Below are positions 1-10,745 of a stretch of DNA of 64,000 nt, piece by piece. Every line of letters starts with the position of its first letter. The first letter of the stretch is position 1. Source of the stretch: Dichetophora obliterata (Eukaryota; Arthropoda; Insecta; Diptera; Sciomyzidae); the NCBI GenBank assembly GCA_963920525.1, contig OY986438.1, forward strand, positions 193,381,462 to 193,445,461, in the 5' to 3' direction. The notes beneath the pieces are model-generated. The model made no database searches. It was not told the origin of the DNA and saw only the letters and a program-made list of their open reading frames with translations. A program made the position numbers and the translations under genes.

Positions 1-1335
1 AAATTGTCTAATAAAGCTTATCGGCGAGTACGTGTTTATTACAACGGTTTAGTAAGCAGTCAGCGCCAATGGTCACCAGTCGACATTCTCGTATATTTGT
101 AGTGTGCATGTGCATATGTTTCTACATGGACTCATGATATGGTCATTAAATGCTAGTTTTAAAAATTAGGTAATAAAATTTGTACACATGACTACTCATT
201 TCGATGTTGAAAAAGAAGCCGACAAAAACTCGTTGATGTCAAGGAAAAAAGACAAATAAAAATATATTTATAATTAAATATATATACTATGTATGTATTT
301 TTTATATATTTATGTACACTTATTTAGTTATTTTAAAACAAGACAGCTTCATTGACTAGTTAGTTTTGCGGCAGGATATGGTGAGAAAAAAGCAAGGCAG
401 GAGACGGGTCGCAAAGCGCAGGGGTATAGTTTTGGTATGTCTAGGGTTTGGCCCAACATGATGTTGTCTAAGCTGGGAAAAATGTAGGTGCATTCAAGCA
501 TGAAATTGCTTGTTGATATAATTGAGGAGCTGCAGCAGTTATTTGTGTATGCTTTATTTTATTCATGCTGCAATTTTTTTTCGTAAGCCTTCAGAATGTG
601 TTTAATGCCAATGTCATGTTTGACTTCTGGTAATCAGGGCAAAAATTGTGGTTTAAAATAAGAAATGTTATGCGAAGCTCTTGTATAGTCTTTTCCTAAA
701 GTTAAAAAGTGAGATAAGAGGTTTTAGAGATTTTTACTATAATGAGCGTTTTGATTTTTTAAAATCTTAAGCCATTAAAAAATTTTGTTGTATGCAGGTT
801 AAAATAACATTCACTTTATAGCTGAAAAAATTTGCTAAATGGAATTTCGTATCCCATACAAAAAAAAAAAAAATTACATAGAATAAAATACATCACAAAA
901 TTGTTTTTAAAAATAATTTATTGAATAAAAAAAATTACGTTAAAACAGTATATAAATCAATTACTTAAATGTAAAAATTTTAAAATGTTTTCTTTACAAA
1001 TCTTTATAAATCAAAAAATTATCGTTATTTTTACGCAGGAAAACATTTAAGCTTTAGATTTTTCACACAAAATTAATTCAAATTTTTAACGTAAATACGA
1101 GTCGCGGATCATTGAGACCTAATAAGACTTTTTTATACGTAGATTGCGATAAAAATTCCATTTCGCCTGTTTTTTCGGTGGTGTAAAATAAAAAAATTTT
1201 GATGATGCAGAAAAGCATAAAAAAAGCTATCAATTGGGGAGTACTTTAATAACAATACTTTTTTGTATCGAGATCGACCCACTCTAATAAGCTGATGGGT
1301 TTTCCAGTTCCATTTTTAATAGCCCATTTTTAATA
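1..1335. other. AT-rich non-coding stretch
   Basis: Very AT-rich DNA with long A and T runs. I see no coding exon, no tRNA-like box and no clear inverted repeat. Consistent with intergenic or deep intronic sequence. Confidence 0.5.
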
Positions 1336-1497
1336 CCCCTTTTCCACACGGAAAGTTTTCTTGCCAGCAAGTCTGCGGTACAGGCAACTCTGTACTGGCA
1401 AGTTTTTCGTCTGTGCTGTTCTTTCTTTGATGCTGTGCTCTTCTTTCCTTTGTATTTTCGACTTGCTGGCAAGAAAAATTGCCGTGTGGAAAAGGGG
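1336..1497. mobile_element. 162-bp MITE, TA target site (Tc1/mariner-type)
   Basis: The left end CCCCTTTTCCACACGG and the right end CCGTGTGGAAAAGGGG are perfect inverted copies. The similarity runs on for about 40 bases to the shared motif CTTGCTGGCAAG or its complement. A TA dinucleotide flanks each side (1334-1335 and 1498-1499), the expected duplication for Tc1/mariner-type elements. There is no coding capacity. It sits just downstream of a LINE tail on the minus strand. Confidence 0.8.
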
Positions 1498-1544
1498 TAT
1501 TGGTTAGTTAGTTTATAGTTGGTGCATGTGCAACGCTATTCATG

Positions 1545-2160
1545 TGTTCCAAATGGAGGCACTACTGCTCCTCCAAAGTAGAAGCGTCTTAGACTGCAGA
1601 TTGCCGGACATTTACATATAATTTTTTATAAGGGTTTCTTCTTCCTCCTCGCAAAGTCTGCAGACATCTGTTTAAGTTAGAGCAATTTTTTTAAGATGGT
1701 ATCTGAGTAAACAGTGATCTGTGAAATAGCTAGTTAGAATTCTAAGGTCTGGTTTGGTTAGCTTGAGTAAATCTTTCGATTAAGCTTTACTGAGAGTTAC
1801 AAATTTTTTAGCCTGCCTCTGTCCATTGGTACCGTTCCAGTGGAACCGAAATTTTTTGTTTTCCGATATTCTAATTTTTTCGAGAATGCATGTAGCCTTA
1901 AGCTAGGCCAAAAAATGGTTCTGGTCCAGAAAGAGTTCGAGATGCTCCTCTTTGAGGGTTTCAGGTCACGGATCCTTCGTGACCTGGAACCCAGCCTAAT
2001 TCTATTTTATTGTTTTGCCCAAGCGTATTTTATAGTTCAACGCAATTGAAAATTAGTCTTGATTCAAGATCGTAGGCTTGCAGGGCCTTTGAGGTCGCTT
2101 GACTATCTGAAAGTATGCAGATATGTGCTCCCTTGGATTTCCTACGGAGACTTTCCCTGA
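1545..2160 (-). pseudogene. LINE 3' fragment: RNase H domain and Cys-rich tail
   Basis: The minus strand encodes a recognisable retrotransposon RNase H segment. About 2130 down to 1960 reads SDSQATSKAL, then GWVPGHEGS, which match the conserved SDSQA and WVPGH motifs of LINE RNase H domains. Further down it reads YFTDHCLLRYHLKK, then DVCRLCEEEEET, matching the CRLC...H..C tail of RNase-H-bearing non-LTR elements (I, R1 or LOA type). Several in-frame stops (for example the TAA just before TDVCRLC) and shifts interrupt it, so it is dead. The upstream part (reverse transcriptase) is absent: homology ends at about 2160, where a CCCGGGAT-rich segment begins. The exact LINE clade is uncertain. Confidence 0.75.
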
Positions 2161-2220
2161 TACTAGGGATTCCAATCCCGAAAGCATTTCTCGATCCCGG
2201 GATTAGTTCGGGATTGAAAA
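2161..2220. repeat. CCCGGGAT-rich segment, possible transposon terminus (left)
   Basis: This GC-rich stretch has repeated AATCCCG and CCCGGGATTA motifs and is unlike its surroundings. A matching cluster occurs at 6805..6875 in roughly inverted order. Such pairs are common near hAT-type transposon ends. I could not find a convincing 8-bp target duplication, so pairing is inference. Confidence 0.35.
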
Positions 2221-2334
2221 TTTTAAGAAGTAAATAATTCAAAACGATTTTAATACAATTTTTTACTATTTATTACATGAAACAAAAAATTTGAATTAAT
2301 TCATTTATAAAGCAACAAAAACAAAACACATTAA

Positions 2335-3248
2335 CAGCCCTATTCTGGCAAATTAACAAATTGTTAGACAGTATTTTGAATACTTCTATGTGTTTGTTGT
2401 AATTTTTTTATTTCAAAACAATAGCTGCGTTCCTTTCGCCTTAATATAATCGCGATAACAAATTTTCTCAAAAGAACGGCAAGAAAAACGACTCGTAGAG
2501 GGCACTACCGTTGCAGTCAAAATTAAATTCAAAGAAGCAATCATGATACAATAACTATTAGGTGTCATGAGAACGTGTGTAGTTCAATACTGTTGTGAGC
2601 TGTTGTGGTAAGCGATACCTTAGTGAACGATGTTTTTCTCTGAATGTGTTTTACTCTAAAAGTAAGAAAAATTGTAAATTATTTAATTTAATTATTAATA
2701 TTAAGCAATTATATAAATAATTTAAGTGCCATTGTTGGCTCCGCTGAATGCGTCCAATATGTGTGACACACGCGTTTTGTTTTGTTTTCTTTTTTTAAAC
2801 ATTCGATGGTCACAGCTCGTGAGAAAATAGGTAGCTGTCATGGCTACCTAATAGTCATTGTATCAAACAAACAAATAATTCAAAAAATGAAATGATAACT
2901 CATAAAAATATACAGGTGCGGCACCTGTGTTTCAAATTTTTTTAAGGCTATATCACAATTTTATATGGATAGCAAAAATAATCCTATTTGTTATAGGATT
3001 ATGATTTTTGCTTTTGCTTTGCATGTAAAAAAAATAATCTGGATTATTTTGAAGCGAATGGAACGCAGCTAATATTTGAAGCTCAAAAATAAAAAATTTT
3101 GATAAAAATTGTCAACTGCTTTTCAGTTATTGACAATTTCATTAAAAAATTTTGTTTTTTGAGCTTTAAATTTTGTTTTGAAAACAACAAACACATAGAA
3201 ATATTCAAAATACTTGTTAACAGTTTGTTAATTTGCCAGAATAGGGCT
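2335..3248. mobile_element. piggyBac-like MITE (TTAA flanks)
   Basis: The ends are AGCCCTATTCTGGCAAATTA on the left and its complement on the right, continuing through the AACAAA..TGTTA and TTTTGAATA segments for about 65 bases. TTAA stands at both borders (2331-2334 and 3249-3252), the target site of piggyBac-type transposons. One extra C separates the left TTAA from the repeat. No transposase remains. A second element (2424..3069) has inserted inside it; without that, this unit would be only about 265 bp and would fold on itself through the AGCTCAAAAA region near 3080 and 3170. Confidence 0.7.
2424..3069. mobile_element. Nested 646-bp element, TA target site
   Basis: Left end GCTGCGTTCCTTTCGC and right end GCGAATGGAACGCAGC are inverted copies with one mismatch. 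TA flanks both sides (2422-2423 and 3070-3071). It lies wholly inside the TTAA-flanked MITE, so it inserted later. Interior is non-coding with no recognised gene. Confidence 0.65.
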
Positions 3249-3252
3249 TTAA

Positions 3253-4421
3253 GGGTATTCACAATTGCGCTGTTTTAAGTGTAGTTAACCAAGCCCGTGA
3301 TATTGATACCACACTGTTCCGAGCGGTTTTTATATTTTTTGTTGTTTTACATGAAATCTCTTCAAAAACCCAAAAGTGTGGTAATTTAAGTAGCTCAATG
3401 ATATGTTTGACGAAAGTGGTTTTTAAAGTTCCATAAACAACTGATCGGTTGCCACGTATTTTCTAATTGCGAAAATGGGAAAAGCTCAAAATGCTAGTTA
3501 AACATTTTTATGCCATATATTAATAAAATATATCAAATTGGATAGTTAATTTATTTGCATAGTACAAAAAGCTATAGCGGTAAGTTCTAAACAACAAATT
3601 CGGTGGTGCTCATAATTGTGGTTTTCAACATTGGCAAAAAACCACAATACAACGATACAACGATAAAAACAAAAAATATAAAAAAATAAAATACAGAATA
3701 CAGAATATTATATACAAAATATAATACAGTATTATTATATAAATTTAAAACATTTTTTTAGACACCGTCTTCATGTTTTTTTTTGTTTAAGGCAAATTAA
3801 GGTTGGAAAAGACTTTTTAAAATGAAATTTTTTGTGTTAATAATTTTTTTCTTTGCATTAAGCTGATTTACGCGTCTTATTTTTCATTAGAGAGTTTAGT
3901 TCGGATATTATAACAAATATAACCCACTGATGAGAAGCGCCGTTCTGATTCTATGCTTCTACGATTGCCTTTACCACAAAACAAAATTATTTCCTTTGTC
4001 AGAATATCTGGCAATTTTTAAATACATAGCTGATTTCCCGATGCTGCAAATTCTTCTAAAACTTTGCAAAGTCTTTGCTCCAGTGATTCACACTCATCGT
4101 CCTAACAATCCTTTTCAGCCTCAATAAAAGGTTTTTAACACGATTTTATTAGCTTCATTACATGTCTGTCCCGTACAAATTTTGGAATCAATTCTTAACC
4201 AACTTCCCGATAAGCTAGAGTTTTGAAACTTAAAATGTAGCTCAGAACTGGATGTCTGTACGTTATTTGTTTGGGTAAAATGCGAAATTATTTGATACAT
4301 ACATACATTCATACATACATATTAAAAATCAAACAAAAATACTGAAAAGCTCTTTGACATTTCTAAATTAAAAAAATTTACAACTGAAGTGAATTTATTA
4401 CCCCTTTTAAAAAGTTTTGGT
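3253..4421. other. Non-coding AT-rich stretch
   Basis: No gene, tRNA-like sequence or clear inverted repeat was found here. It contains simple AT-rich sequence, a run of short ACGATAAAAAC-like repeats near 3650 and tetranucleotide CATA repeats near 4300-4320. Confidence 0.45.
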
Positions 4422-4495
4422 GTGAGTTCTGTAGATCATAGCGTAAAGCGATTGATTTATAACTACAAGGTAGTGAGTTCGAGCCTCAACAATAC
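4422..4495 (+). repeat. tRNA-like sequence (SINE-like or tRNA pseudogene), copy 1
   Basis: Contains GTGAGTTCTGTAGATCATAG, resembling the tRNA A box, and GTGAGTTCGAGCCTC, a good B box, spaced as in a tRNA. The anticodon-loop region TTTATAAC would read UAU (Ile type). The acceptor stem does not pair well. A direct second copy lies 1.15 kb downstream at 5569..5640, with the original TAGCTCAG intact. This suggests a dispersed tRNA-derived repeat rather than a functional gene. Confidence 0.55.
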
Positions 4496-4605
4496 GGACG
4501 GATTTTTTTTTTTTTATGAAACAAATTCAAATTTTGAAAAATTTACATTTGAGAGTAAACAAAAAAATTGTAAAAAAGCAGTTTAAATAAATTTTTTTTA
4601 TTTAT

Positions 4606-5157
4606 TAAAGTTTTTTCTAAATGACCTTGTTATTTGTTATGTTGATTTTATATGATTTAAATACAAATTCTAAATGTTTGATAGTTTAAATCATACTTGA
4701 TTTTAAATACAAATTCTAGTTGTTTGATAGTTTAAAATCATTTATTGAGCTTAAGGTCAAAGTTAGAACAATTAATTGTTCTAACGAATCTTTCCAAAGA
4801 AACAACAACAACAAAAACAACAAAGTTTTTTCAATATGAAAAGGAAAAAATCACTAGCTGATTTTATTGCAGTTTCGGCCGTACTAAAGGCTTCATCAGA
4901 ATTCTTTTGTGATGCCCGTGCAAGCGCGCACTAGCGCACTGCACCACAGAGGCGATGAGATTTGAAGTGTCAATTTTTCAGTTTTTCTCCCATTTCAAAT
5001 GCTCACATTTGTTGTTGTGTTTTTGCTTTACTTTAGTTTTTATGCTTATGTTATTAGTGAAGTCAAGTTTGATTTAAACTATCAAACATTTAGAATTTGT
5101 ATTTAAATCATATAAAATCAACATAATAAATAACAAGGTCATTTAGAAAAAACTTTA
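4606..5157. repeat. Inverted repeat A (arms of about 88 bp)
   Basis: The left arm (about 4606-4695) runs from TTAAAGTTTTTTCTAAATG to GATAGTTTAAATCA. The right arm (about 5068-5157) is its near-perfect complement, ending CATTTAGAAAAAACTTTAA. The arms enclose 370 bp that includes one arm of the larger inverted repeat B. A further dispersed copy of the arm core (GTTGATTTTATATGA) is at about 4640 and again near 24330. Confidence 0.8.
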
Positions 5158-5512
5158 ATCATATGGTAGAGCACGACCAAACAGAAACAGCTGAAAACAA
5201 ATCAGCAAAAATCTAAAAACAACTTGAGTAACCATGCTTTGTTATTGGAAGACTTTCAGCAGACTGTTGGACTCCATTTAATAACATAAGCATAAAGATT
5301 AAAGTAAAGCAAAAATACAACAACAAATGTGAGCATGTGAAATGGGAGAAAAACTGAGAAATTGACCTTCAAATCTCATCGCCTCTGTGGTACAGTGCGC
5401 TAGTGCGCGCTTTCACGGGCATCACAAAAGATTTCTGATGAAGCCTTAAGCACGGCCGAAATTGCAATAAAATCAGCTAGTGATTTTTTCCTTTTCATAC
5501 TGAAAAACTTTT
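4827..5512. repeat. Inverted repeat B (arms of about 230 bp)
   Basis: The left arm (about 4827-5058) includes ATCACTAGCTGATTTTATTG and GATGCCCGTGCAAGCGCGC. The right arm (about 5281-5512) is the diverged complement. On the minus strand of the left arm and the plus strand of the right arm, the segment CTCTGTGGTGCAGTGCGCTA resembles a tRNA-derived head. The right arm of repeat A lies inside the loop of B, so the two inverted repeats overlap. Confidence 0.75.
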
Positions 5513-5568
5513 TTATTTATTATATAAGAAAGTAGCTTGATTTATTGCTATTTAAAATATATTTGTTT

Positions 5569-5640
5569 GTGAGTTCTGTAGCTCAGAACACAGGGCCATT
5601 GCTTTATAATCGTAAGGTTGTGAGTTCGAGCCTCAGCAAT
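5569..5640 (+). repeat. tRNA-like sequence (SINE-like or tRNA pseudogene), copy 2
   Basis: Direct repeat of 4422..4495, better preserved. The A box region reads GTTCTGTAGCTCAG, the B box GTGAGTTCGAGCCTC. TTTATAATC at the anticodon position suggests a tRNA-Ile(UAU) origin. Acceptor-stem pairing is poor, so a working tRNA is unlikely. Confidence 0.55.
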
Positions 5641-5810
5641 GTCAATGAATTTTTTCTGGTTTTTTGTTTGTTTCAGTTTTAATATTTATAGAACTTTTTC
5701 TTTTTCTTGAACAAATTTTTTTGTGACAAAAAATTCTTCAGTGGTGAATTTTTAATAATTCGAATTTTTAAAGTTTTTGACAAAGACTAAAAATCAGAAA
5801 ATAGTTTTTT

Positions 5811-6657
5811 AAGTAAAAATAAATTTTTAATATAACACGTTTTAAAGCCGAACTAAAAAGTATAAAATAATTTCTCCTAGAGTGTGGCTTTTAGTTCTCC
5901 TAAAAACGTGGGGCGCATGCTATAGAGAATATTAACGCTGCATCACTAACCTTAGGGTGGCATCCACCTAGTCACTGTTTCTATGCAAGATTTCTAATGC
6001 AATACATGTGTGACGAACTAAAAATCAAATGTAAAAAATCAATTCTTTTAATAAAAAACATTTTCAAATGGTAAAAATAATCTTGAATTTATTTAAAACC
6101 AACATTTTGTTTAGGTTTATGTAATTATATTCTTACAGATAAGAGCTTATTATTTGATAGTTGTGCCACAATTCAGCTATAGGTTAGTGATCCATGGTTA
6201 AAGAGTTAAGAATACCTTGGTTAAGAAACCATTTGCTCACTAACATATTCAAATTTTTAATTACCAACAAATAATTTCTCAATAATTCATTATAAATGGG
6301 CAGAGATAGGAAAATTTTTAACAAAAAAACTCATCACTCATGATAACTTCGATAACATTAAACTTTAAGAATCGTAAAATCCAAGTAGAATTTACTTGAC
6401 TGAACAAAATAGATGTCTGCAAACTTGAATCTGCCATCCATGCAAAGACTTCTATCCTAAAAGTCAAGGGACCTGGGTTAAGAAATTATTTGTTCACTTA
6501 CGTAATACAATTGTTAATAACACTCCTCACTTTTATCTATAGCATGCGATCCTTGGTTTTAGGTGAACTAAAAGTCCTAGAGAAAACTCTAGGAGAAATT
6601 ATTTTTACTTTTTAGTTCTGTTTAAAAATGTGTTATATTAAAAATTTATTTTTACTT
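5811..6657. mobile_element. Foldback element with arms of about 120 bp
   Basis: The left arm begins TAAGTAAAAATAAATTTTTA and runs through CTCCTAGAG and GCATGCTATAGA. The right arm ends with the complement (6537-6657). The interior is non-coding. The GCATGCTATAG motif at the inner end of each arm recurs alone near 41568. No clean target duplication was found, so the class is open. Confidence 0.6.
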
Positions 6658-8744
6658 AAATAATTTTAATTCTATATTCATATCAACTTAAATTGAAGAG
6701 AAGCATCTCTTCTACTCAACACTAATAGGCGGAATTATTGTGAAAATAATCATAGTTCTTATTCGAATGACAAATTAAAGTGTTGCAGTTTTGCAATTTG
6801 AAGACAATCCGGGATCCCGAAAATCCCGGGATTTTATGCCGGAAAAAGTCTGGGATCCCGGAATTAAAAGCCTTATCGTAACGTATAATTTGAAGGTTTA
6901 GGAAGTGTCTTATGTCATTTTTAAAAATAAGAAACTTTTTTTCGTAGATTTCTCGTAATGAAGCGGTAATTCATGGTTGCAAATTTTTTTAATGTGTGGC
7001 ATCGATAAGTTAGAAATAACCAGACGTAATCAAGTCATAAACCTTTTTGTTTTACAGTTTAATTTTTTGTTGTTGTACCGCATGCAAAGCAATCCAAAGA
7101 TGTATAAACTGCTATTACAACCAAATAAAAAATTATTTTCTAAGCCATCACTATAATCATCATTTCGATGACAATCATACCAAGCGATATCAATTAACAA
7201 TCTTCATTACAATAACGATCGATGACATTTGGGCAACTCATCTCCCAAACGACCACAAAGCTGGTTGAAGTGGTTGATTGTTTTACGAAGTACTTCAAAC
7301 ACAACGTGAAGTTTCATAGTTTCATCATAAATCCCTCGATGTTAAACAACCCGGCGGTTATATGGTCTGCCATGGTTACCAGAGCATACCGTGAAGCATT
7401 TGTTACCGAACCCTAGCCAATGGAATCGAACTTCTCAAATTTCGGTATAGTCAATACTTTTTTTGCAGCTTGCCAACCTGCATGTAGGCATGGAATACTT
7501 TTTTTTTTCTTTTTGTTTACGACTTAATTGATATCGTGTTAGTAAAATTCGAGTTTTACCCACGGTATTTTTGTAGTATTTTTTATTGTGGGTTGTTTTT
7601 TTTTGCTGTTCATTTTCTTAATTGTGCTCCACGCATGACTTCACCATTACTCACAAAAGTGGAGTTTGTACAAGTTGAGTTGAGTTTGTTGTCTCATTGC
7701 ATTCCAAGTACAACAACTTCTTGGCAAAATATATTTGCTGTTGCTGCTGCAACATGCTAACGACTTCTTGTAGCTGCTCTGCTGATGTTGTTGATGTTGT
7801 TGATGTTATTGTGTTGTTGTGTTGTTGTGTTGTTGGGGTATCGATATCATAGCCGTTGTATGGCACAGCTTGAAATATGAGTTTTTATTCTTGCAATTTT
7901 CTATGCAGTTTTTTCTGCGGTTTCTCGGTCAACTATTTTTGCAACAACAACAACAACTGCAACAACTGGGCGACACAGCTGTTTGTTCTTTGCCTTGTTT
8001 GATGGCTAATAACAATTCTTAAAACGGCGATATGGCAACGCTTGCAACGGGCATCAATTTCAAGTGAGTTTAACAAGTTTGCAACGCATTCGAACGAAGT
8101 GTTCGTTCTGTTGGCGCTACTCCATAATTAGAGTGATGGCCCGACTGATGACGATGACGATAATGATGTTGGTGAGGCGGTTAAGTTGGTGAGCGTGTTG
8201 CTGATAGTGGCTGCAAGCTGATGGCAATAGAGATTATGTTATGTGTGAAAGCTATTTATTTAAAATGTCAGTAATATAGTAGAACTCTAAGAATTGACAT
8301 AGAATTGAATAGTGTTTGAAGTTTGTTTATGATTTAGTTCATGGTTTTTTTTTTACTTTCGAAAATTTCTACCACCGCAAAGTGCGATATGAGTAATATA
8401 ATGAGAAAGTTTATAATTTTTATACTGTCAAGTTGTTAAATGACTTTCCAATGTTCATATAACCGCTTTACTTGTTGAAGCTTTAATTGAGTGTTTGGAA
8501 GTGATCCAATTTTAAGGCATACACACTCGAATCAAATTAGGTCTAAGACAAAAAACCATTTTAGACCAAAAACTCACTTTTGTCACACATGTTTGCGTTA
8601 CTTTACAATAAAACGTACCAAAGTTCGCAAAAACTTGCATGCGATGAGTAAAGTTATACTCATGCTCATCAATATTGTCCATTTGACGAACGATTTAGTT
8701 GAATTGTGAAGGGGGAAAAAATATATGAGCACTCTTTCTTTAAA
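6658..8744. other. Mostly non-coding stretch with one exon candidate
   Basis: Includes a second CCCGGGAT cluster at 6805..6875 and a CAA/TGT-rich section at 7735-7980 overlapping a possible minus-strand exon (listed separately). Nothing else is recognisable. Confidence 0.4.
7655..7868 (-). CDS. Possible host-gene exon, Gln/Thr-rich
   Basis: On the minus strand an open stretch of 70 codons lies between a possible acceptor (TTTCAAG, just above 7868) and a consensus donor GTGAGT (7654-7649). It encodes VPYNGYDIDTPTTQQ, a Thr/Ser run, then AEQLQEVVSMLQQQQQ and FAKKLLYLEC. The frame carries 2 nt at each end. It is on the same strand as the two well-supported exons at 53.6 and 38.5 kb, and composition is similar. 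Against it: the acceptor lacks a strong pyrimidine tract, and its phase does not directly follow the 38.5-kb exon (phase 0), so another exon would be needed between. The CAA-rich DNA could also give an open frame by chance. Confidence 0.35.
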
Positions 8745-9044
8745 TTCGTAGTAGATTTTGTCACATCCCGCTTACAGTTGTGCATTACAATGTCATTACC
8801 GACAAGTTATTTTCACAATAATTTTTACAATTTAATGCACAGGTTCTTTACCATTTTCTGGCATTCCCGAATTAATGAATAATAAAACCTTAGTTATTTA
8901 TGTATAAAACTTTGTTCTGGTTCAAAAATAAAGATTAGTAATTTTCACAAATACACTTCACTGCTAAACTTCCTGTTAGTAAAAACGATGTAATCACACA
9001 GACGAATTAAGTCTAACTGTTGTCTTAAAAATAGAAAGAACCTA

Positions 9045-9788
9045 CACTCAAAAATATTTGTGTATAAATATTACTAATAACTGCGTCCATTCTACTTGTA
9101 GTTATCAGCCACGAATAGGATTCGTAGAATCAACGTTGAATTATTCGTAAAATACATATTACGAATATTTTATTCGTATTCTAAAAAAAAAATTCTGTCT
9201 GAGCTGGGGCTTGAACCTCGGCTCTTTAGTTTATGGGACACGCACTCTACCAGTAGGCTACAGTCACTTTACAATCATACAGTTCCTAATGTTCTGTACA
9301 TGTTCGACAAACAAGGCTTTACGATTTCGGTTTTCAATTTTTTAGACTCTACTAATAATTCGTACATTTTTCTAATAATTCGCACGGTCAACCTACGAAT
9401 GAATTGTTTCTACTAATATTATTTTTCATTCGTAAATAGTACTAAAGCATTAGTAAATACTACGAATGTAATGAAAGAAATTACGAAGTTATTCGTACGA
9501 GAAATTTACGAATATTATTATTTATATGTACACAATCATTCGTACAATCCACTAATACAATTGATTTTTTTTTTTTTACGAATATCATTAGTATATACAA
9601 CAAATATATTCGTAGCTTCTAAATCAGGTATTAGAAAAATTTTACGACTGAATTTTACGAATGAATGAATCACAAGATATCACAATAAAAATACTTTGTA
9701 TATTGTACGAATATTTTGAAGTAGAATGTACGAATATTTTGTTTACTAATATCATTCGTAGAAATTTTACTAATAAATTTTTAGAGTG
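9045..9788. mobile_element. TA-flanked element rich in ATTCGTA motifs, with internal tRNA-like piece
   Basis: The ends CACTCAAAAAT and ATTTTTAGAGTG are short imperfect inverted repeats with TA on each side (9043-9044 and 9789-9790). Position is confirmed because removal restores the 306-bp periodicity of the surrounding tandem array. The interior has more than 20 occurrences of ACGAAT or ATTCGT in both orientations. A tRNA-like segment lies at 9186..9262. A related but diverged copy lies at about 41690..42240. Confidence 0.65.
9186..9262 (-). repeat. tRNA-like sequence inside the ATTCGTA element
   Basis: The minus strand reads CTGTAGCCTACTGGTAGAG (A box) and AGGTTCAAGCCCCAG (B box), followed by CTCAGACAGAATTTT. 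The same head with the GTCTGAG motif occurs in the SINE at 22294..22630. A degraded relative is on the plus strand at about 42000-42060. It is a tRNA-derived repeat rather than a tRNA gene, as acceptor-stem pairing is weak. Confidence 0.6.
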
Positions 9789-10342
9789 TATAGATACAAC
9801 AAAAATCTTATTTTATCACATACCGCTTACAGTTATGCATTACAATGTCATCACAGACAAATTTTACCAGGCTGAAAATAATGCCACACATTATTTTCGC
9901 AATAATTTTTACATTTAATGAACGGAGTTTTATGATACTTAGTTATATACATATATAAATAAAACTTTGTTTTGGCTTAAACAGAGATAATAATTTTTAC
10001 AAATATACTGTAAAACTTCCGAATAGAAAGCACGATGTTGTTACACAGACGAATTATGTACAACTGTTGCTTGCACAATGAAAAGAAACTATATATTTTA
10101 AATAAAAAAAACAAGATTTTGACATATTCCACTTACAAAACTGCATTACAATGTCATCACCGACAAATTTTTACAAGCGGATAAAGTAAATGGCGCCACA
10201 AATTAATTTCATAATAATTTTTACAATGTAATAAACGAATAGAAAGTAGTTACCTTTTTCGCTAGCATTTCGGAATTAAAGTTTAAAAACACTAGTTTAT
10301 TTTATATTTAAAACTAAGTACTGCTACAAAAATAAAGATTTA

Positions 10343-10417
10343 CTGCATCTTTACGTAAAATGAAATGAAGGCTGAACGTCGTGTTCAGACTTCGTTTCGT
10401 TTTACATAAAGATGCAC
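10343..10417. mobile_element. 75-bp palindromic MITE
   Basis: Nearly all of it is inverted repeat: TGCATCTTTACGTAAAAT on the left and TTTTACATAAAGATGCA on the right, meeting around a GTTCAG centre. TA flanks both sides. It sits within the fourth interval of the 306-bp tandem array and accounts for most of that interval's extra length. Confidence 0.65.
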
Positions 10418-10745
10418 TAATAATTTGTATAAATAGATTTTTTTGCAAAATTTTCCGTAAGATGTAGCTACACAGATAAATAAAATAATTTTGGTTTTTT
10501 TTTTCAGAACGGACACAAATAACATTTTGTCACATCTCGCATACAGTTCTGCATTACAATGTTATCACAAAAAAATTGTTAAAAGCGGGTTATCACTCAT
10601 CGCAAAAGAATATATTATTCGAATTCGATCGGAGTTTTTGAAAATAATAAATTCATAGTTATTATAATTTTTTTTAGTTATCATTTGAAAATATAAATTC
10701 ATAAATTCATCAGAGCGCCCTGATACGTACTACAATATAGATATA

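Larger units (their letters stand above)
8745..10600. repeat. Tandem array, about 306-bp unit, four copies, twice interrupted
   Basis: A core such as CTTACAGTTGTGCATTACAA recurs near 8771, 9826, 10132 and 10540. Spacing between the second and third copies is 306 bp. The first gap (1055 bp) falls to about 309 bp once the 744-bp element at 9045..9788 and its TA are removed. The last gap (408 bp) falls to about 331 bp once the small inverted element at 10343..10417 is removed. Other shared landmarks are ATAAAACTTTGTT and ACACAGACGAATTA. Copies are diverged from one another. No coding sequence. Confidence 0.8.
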
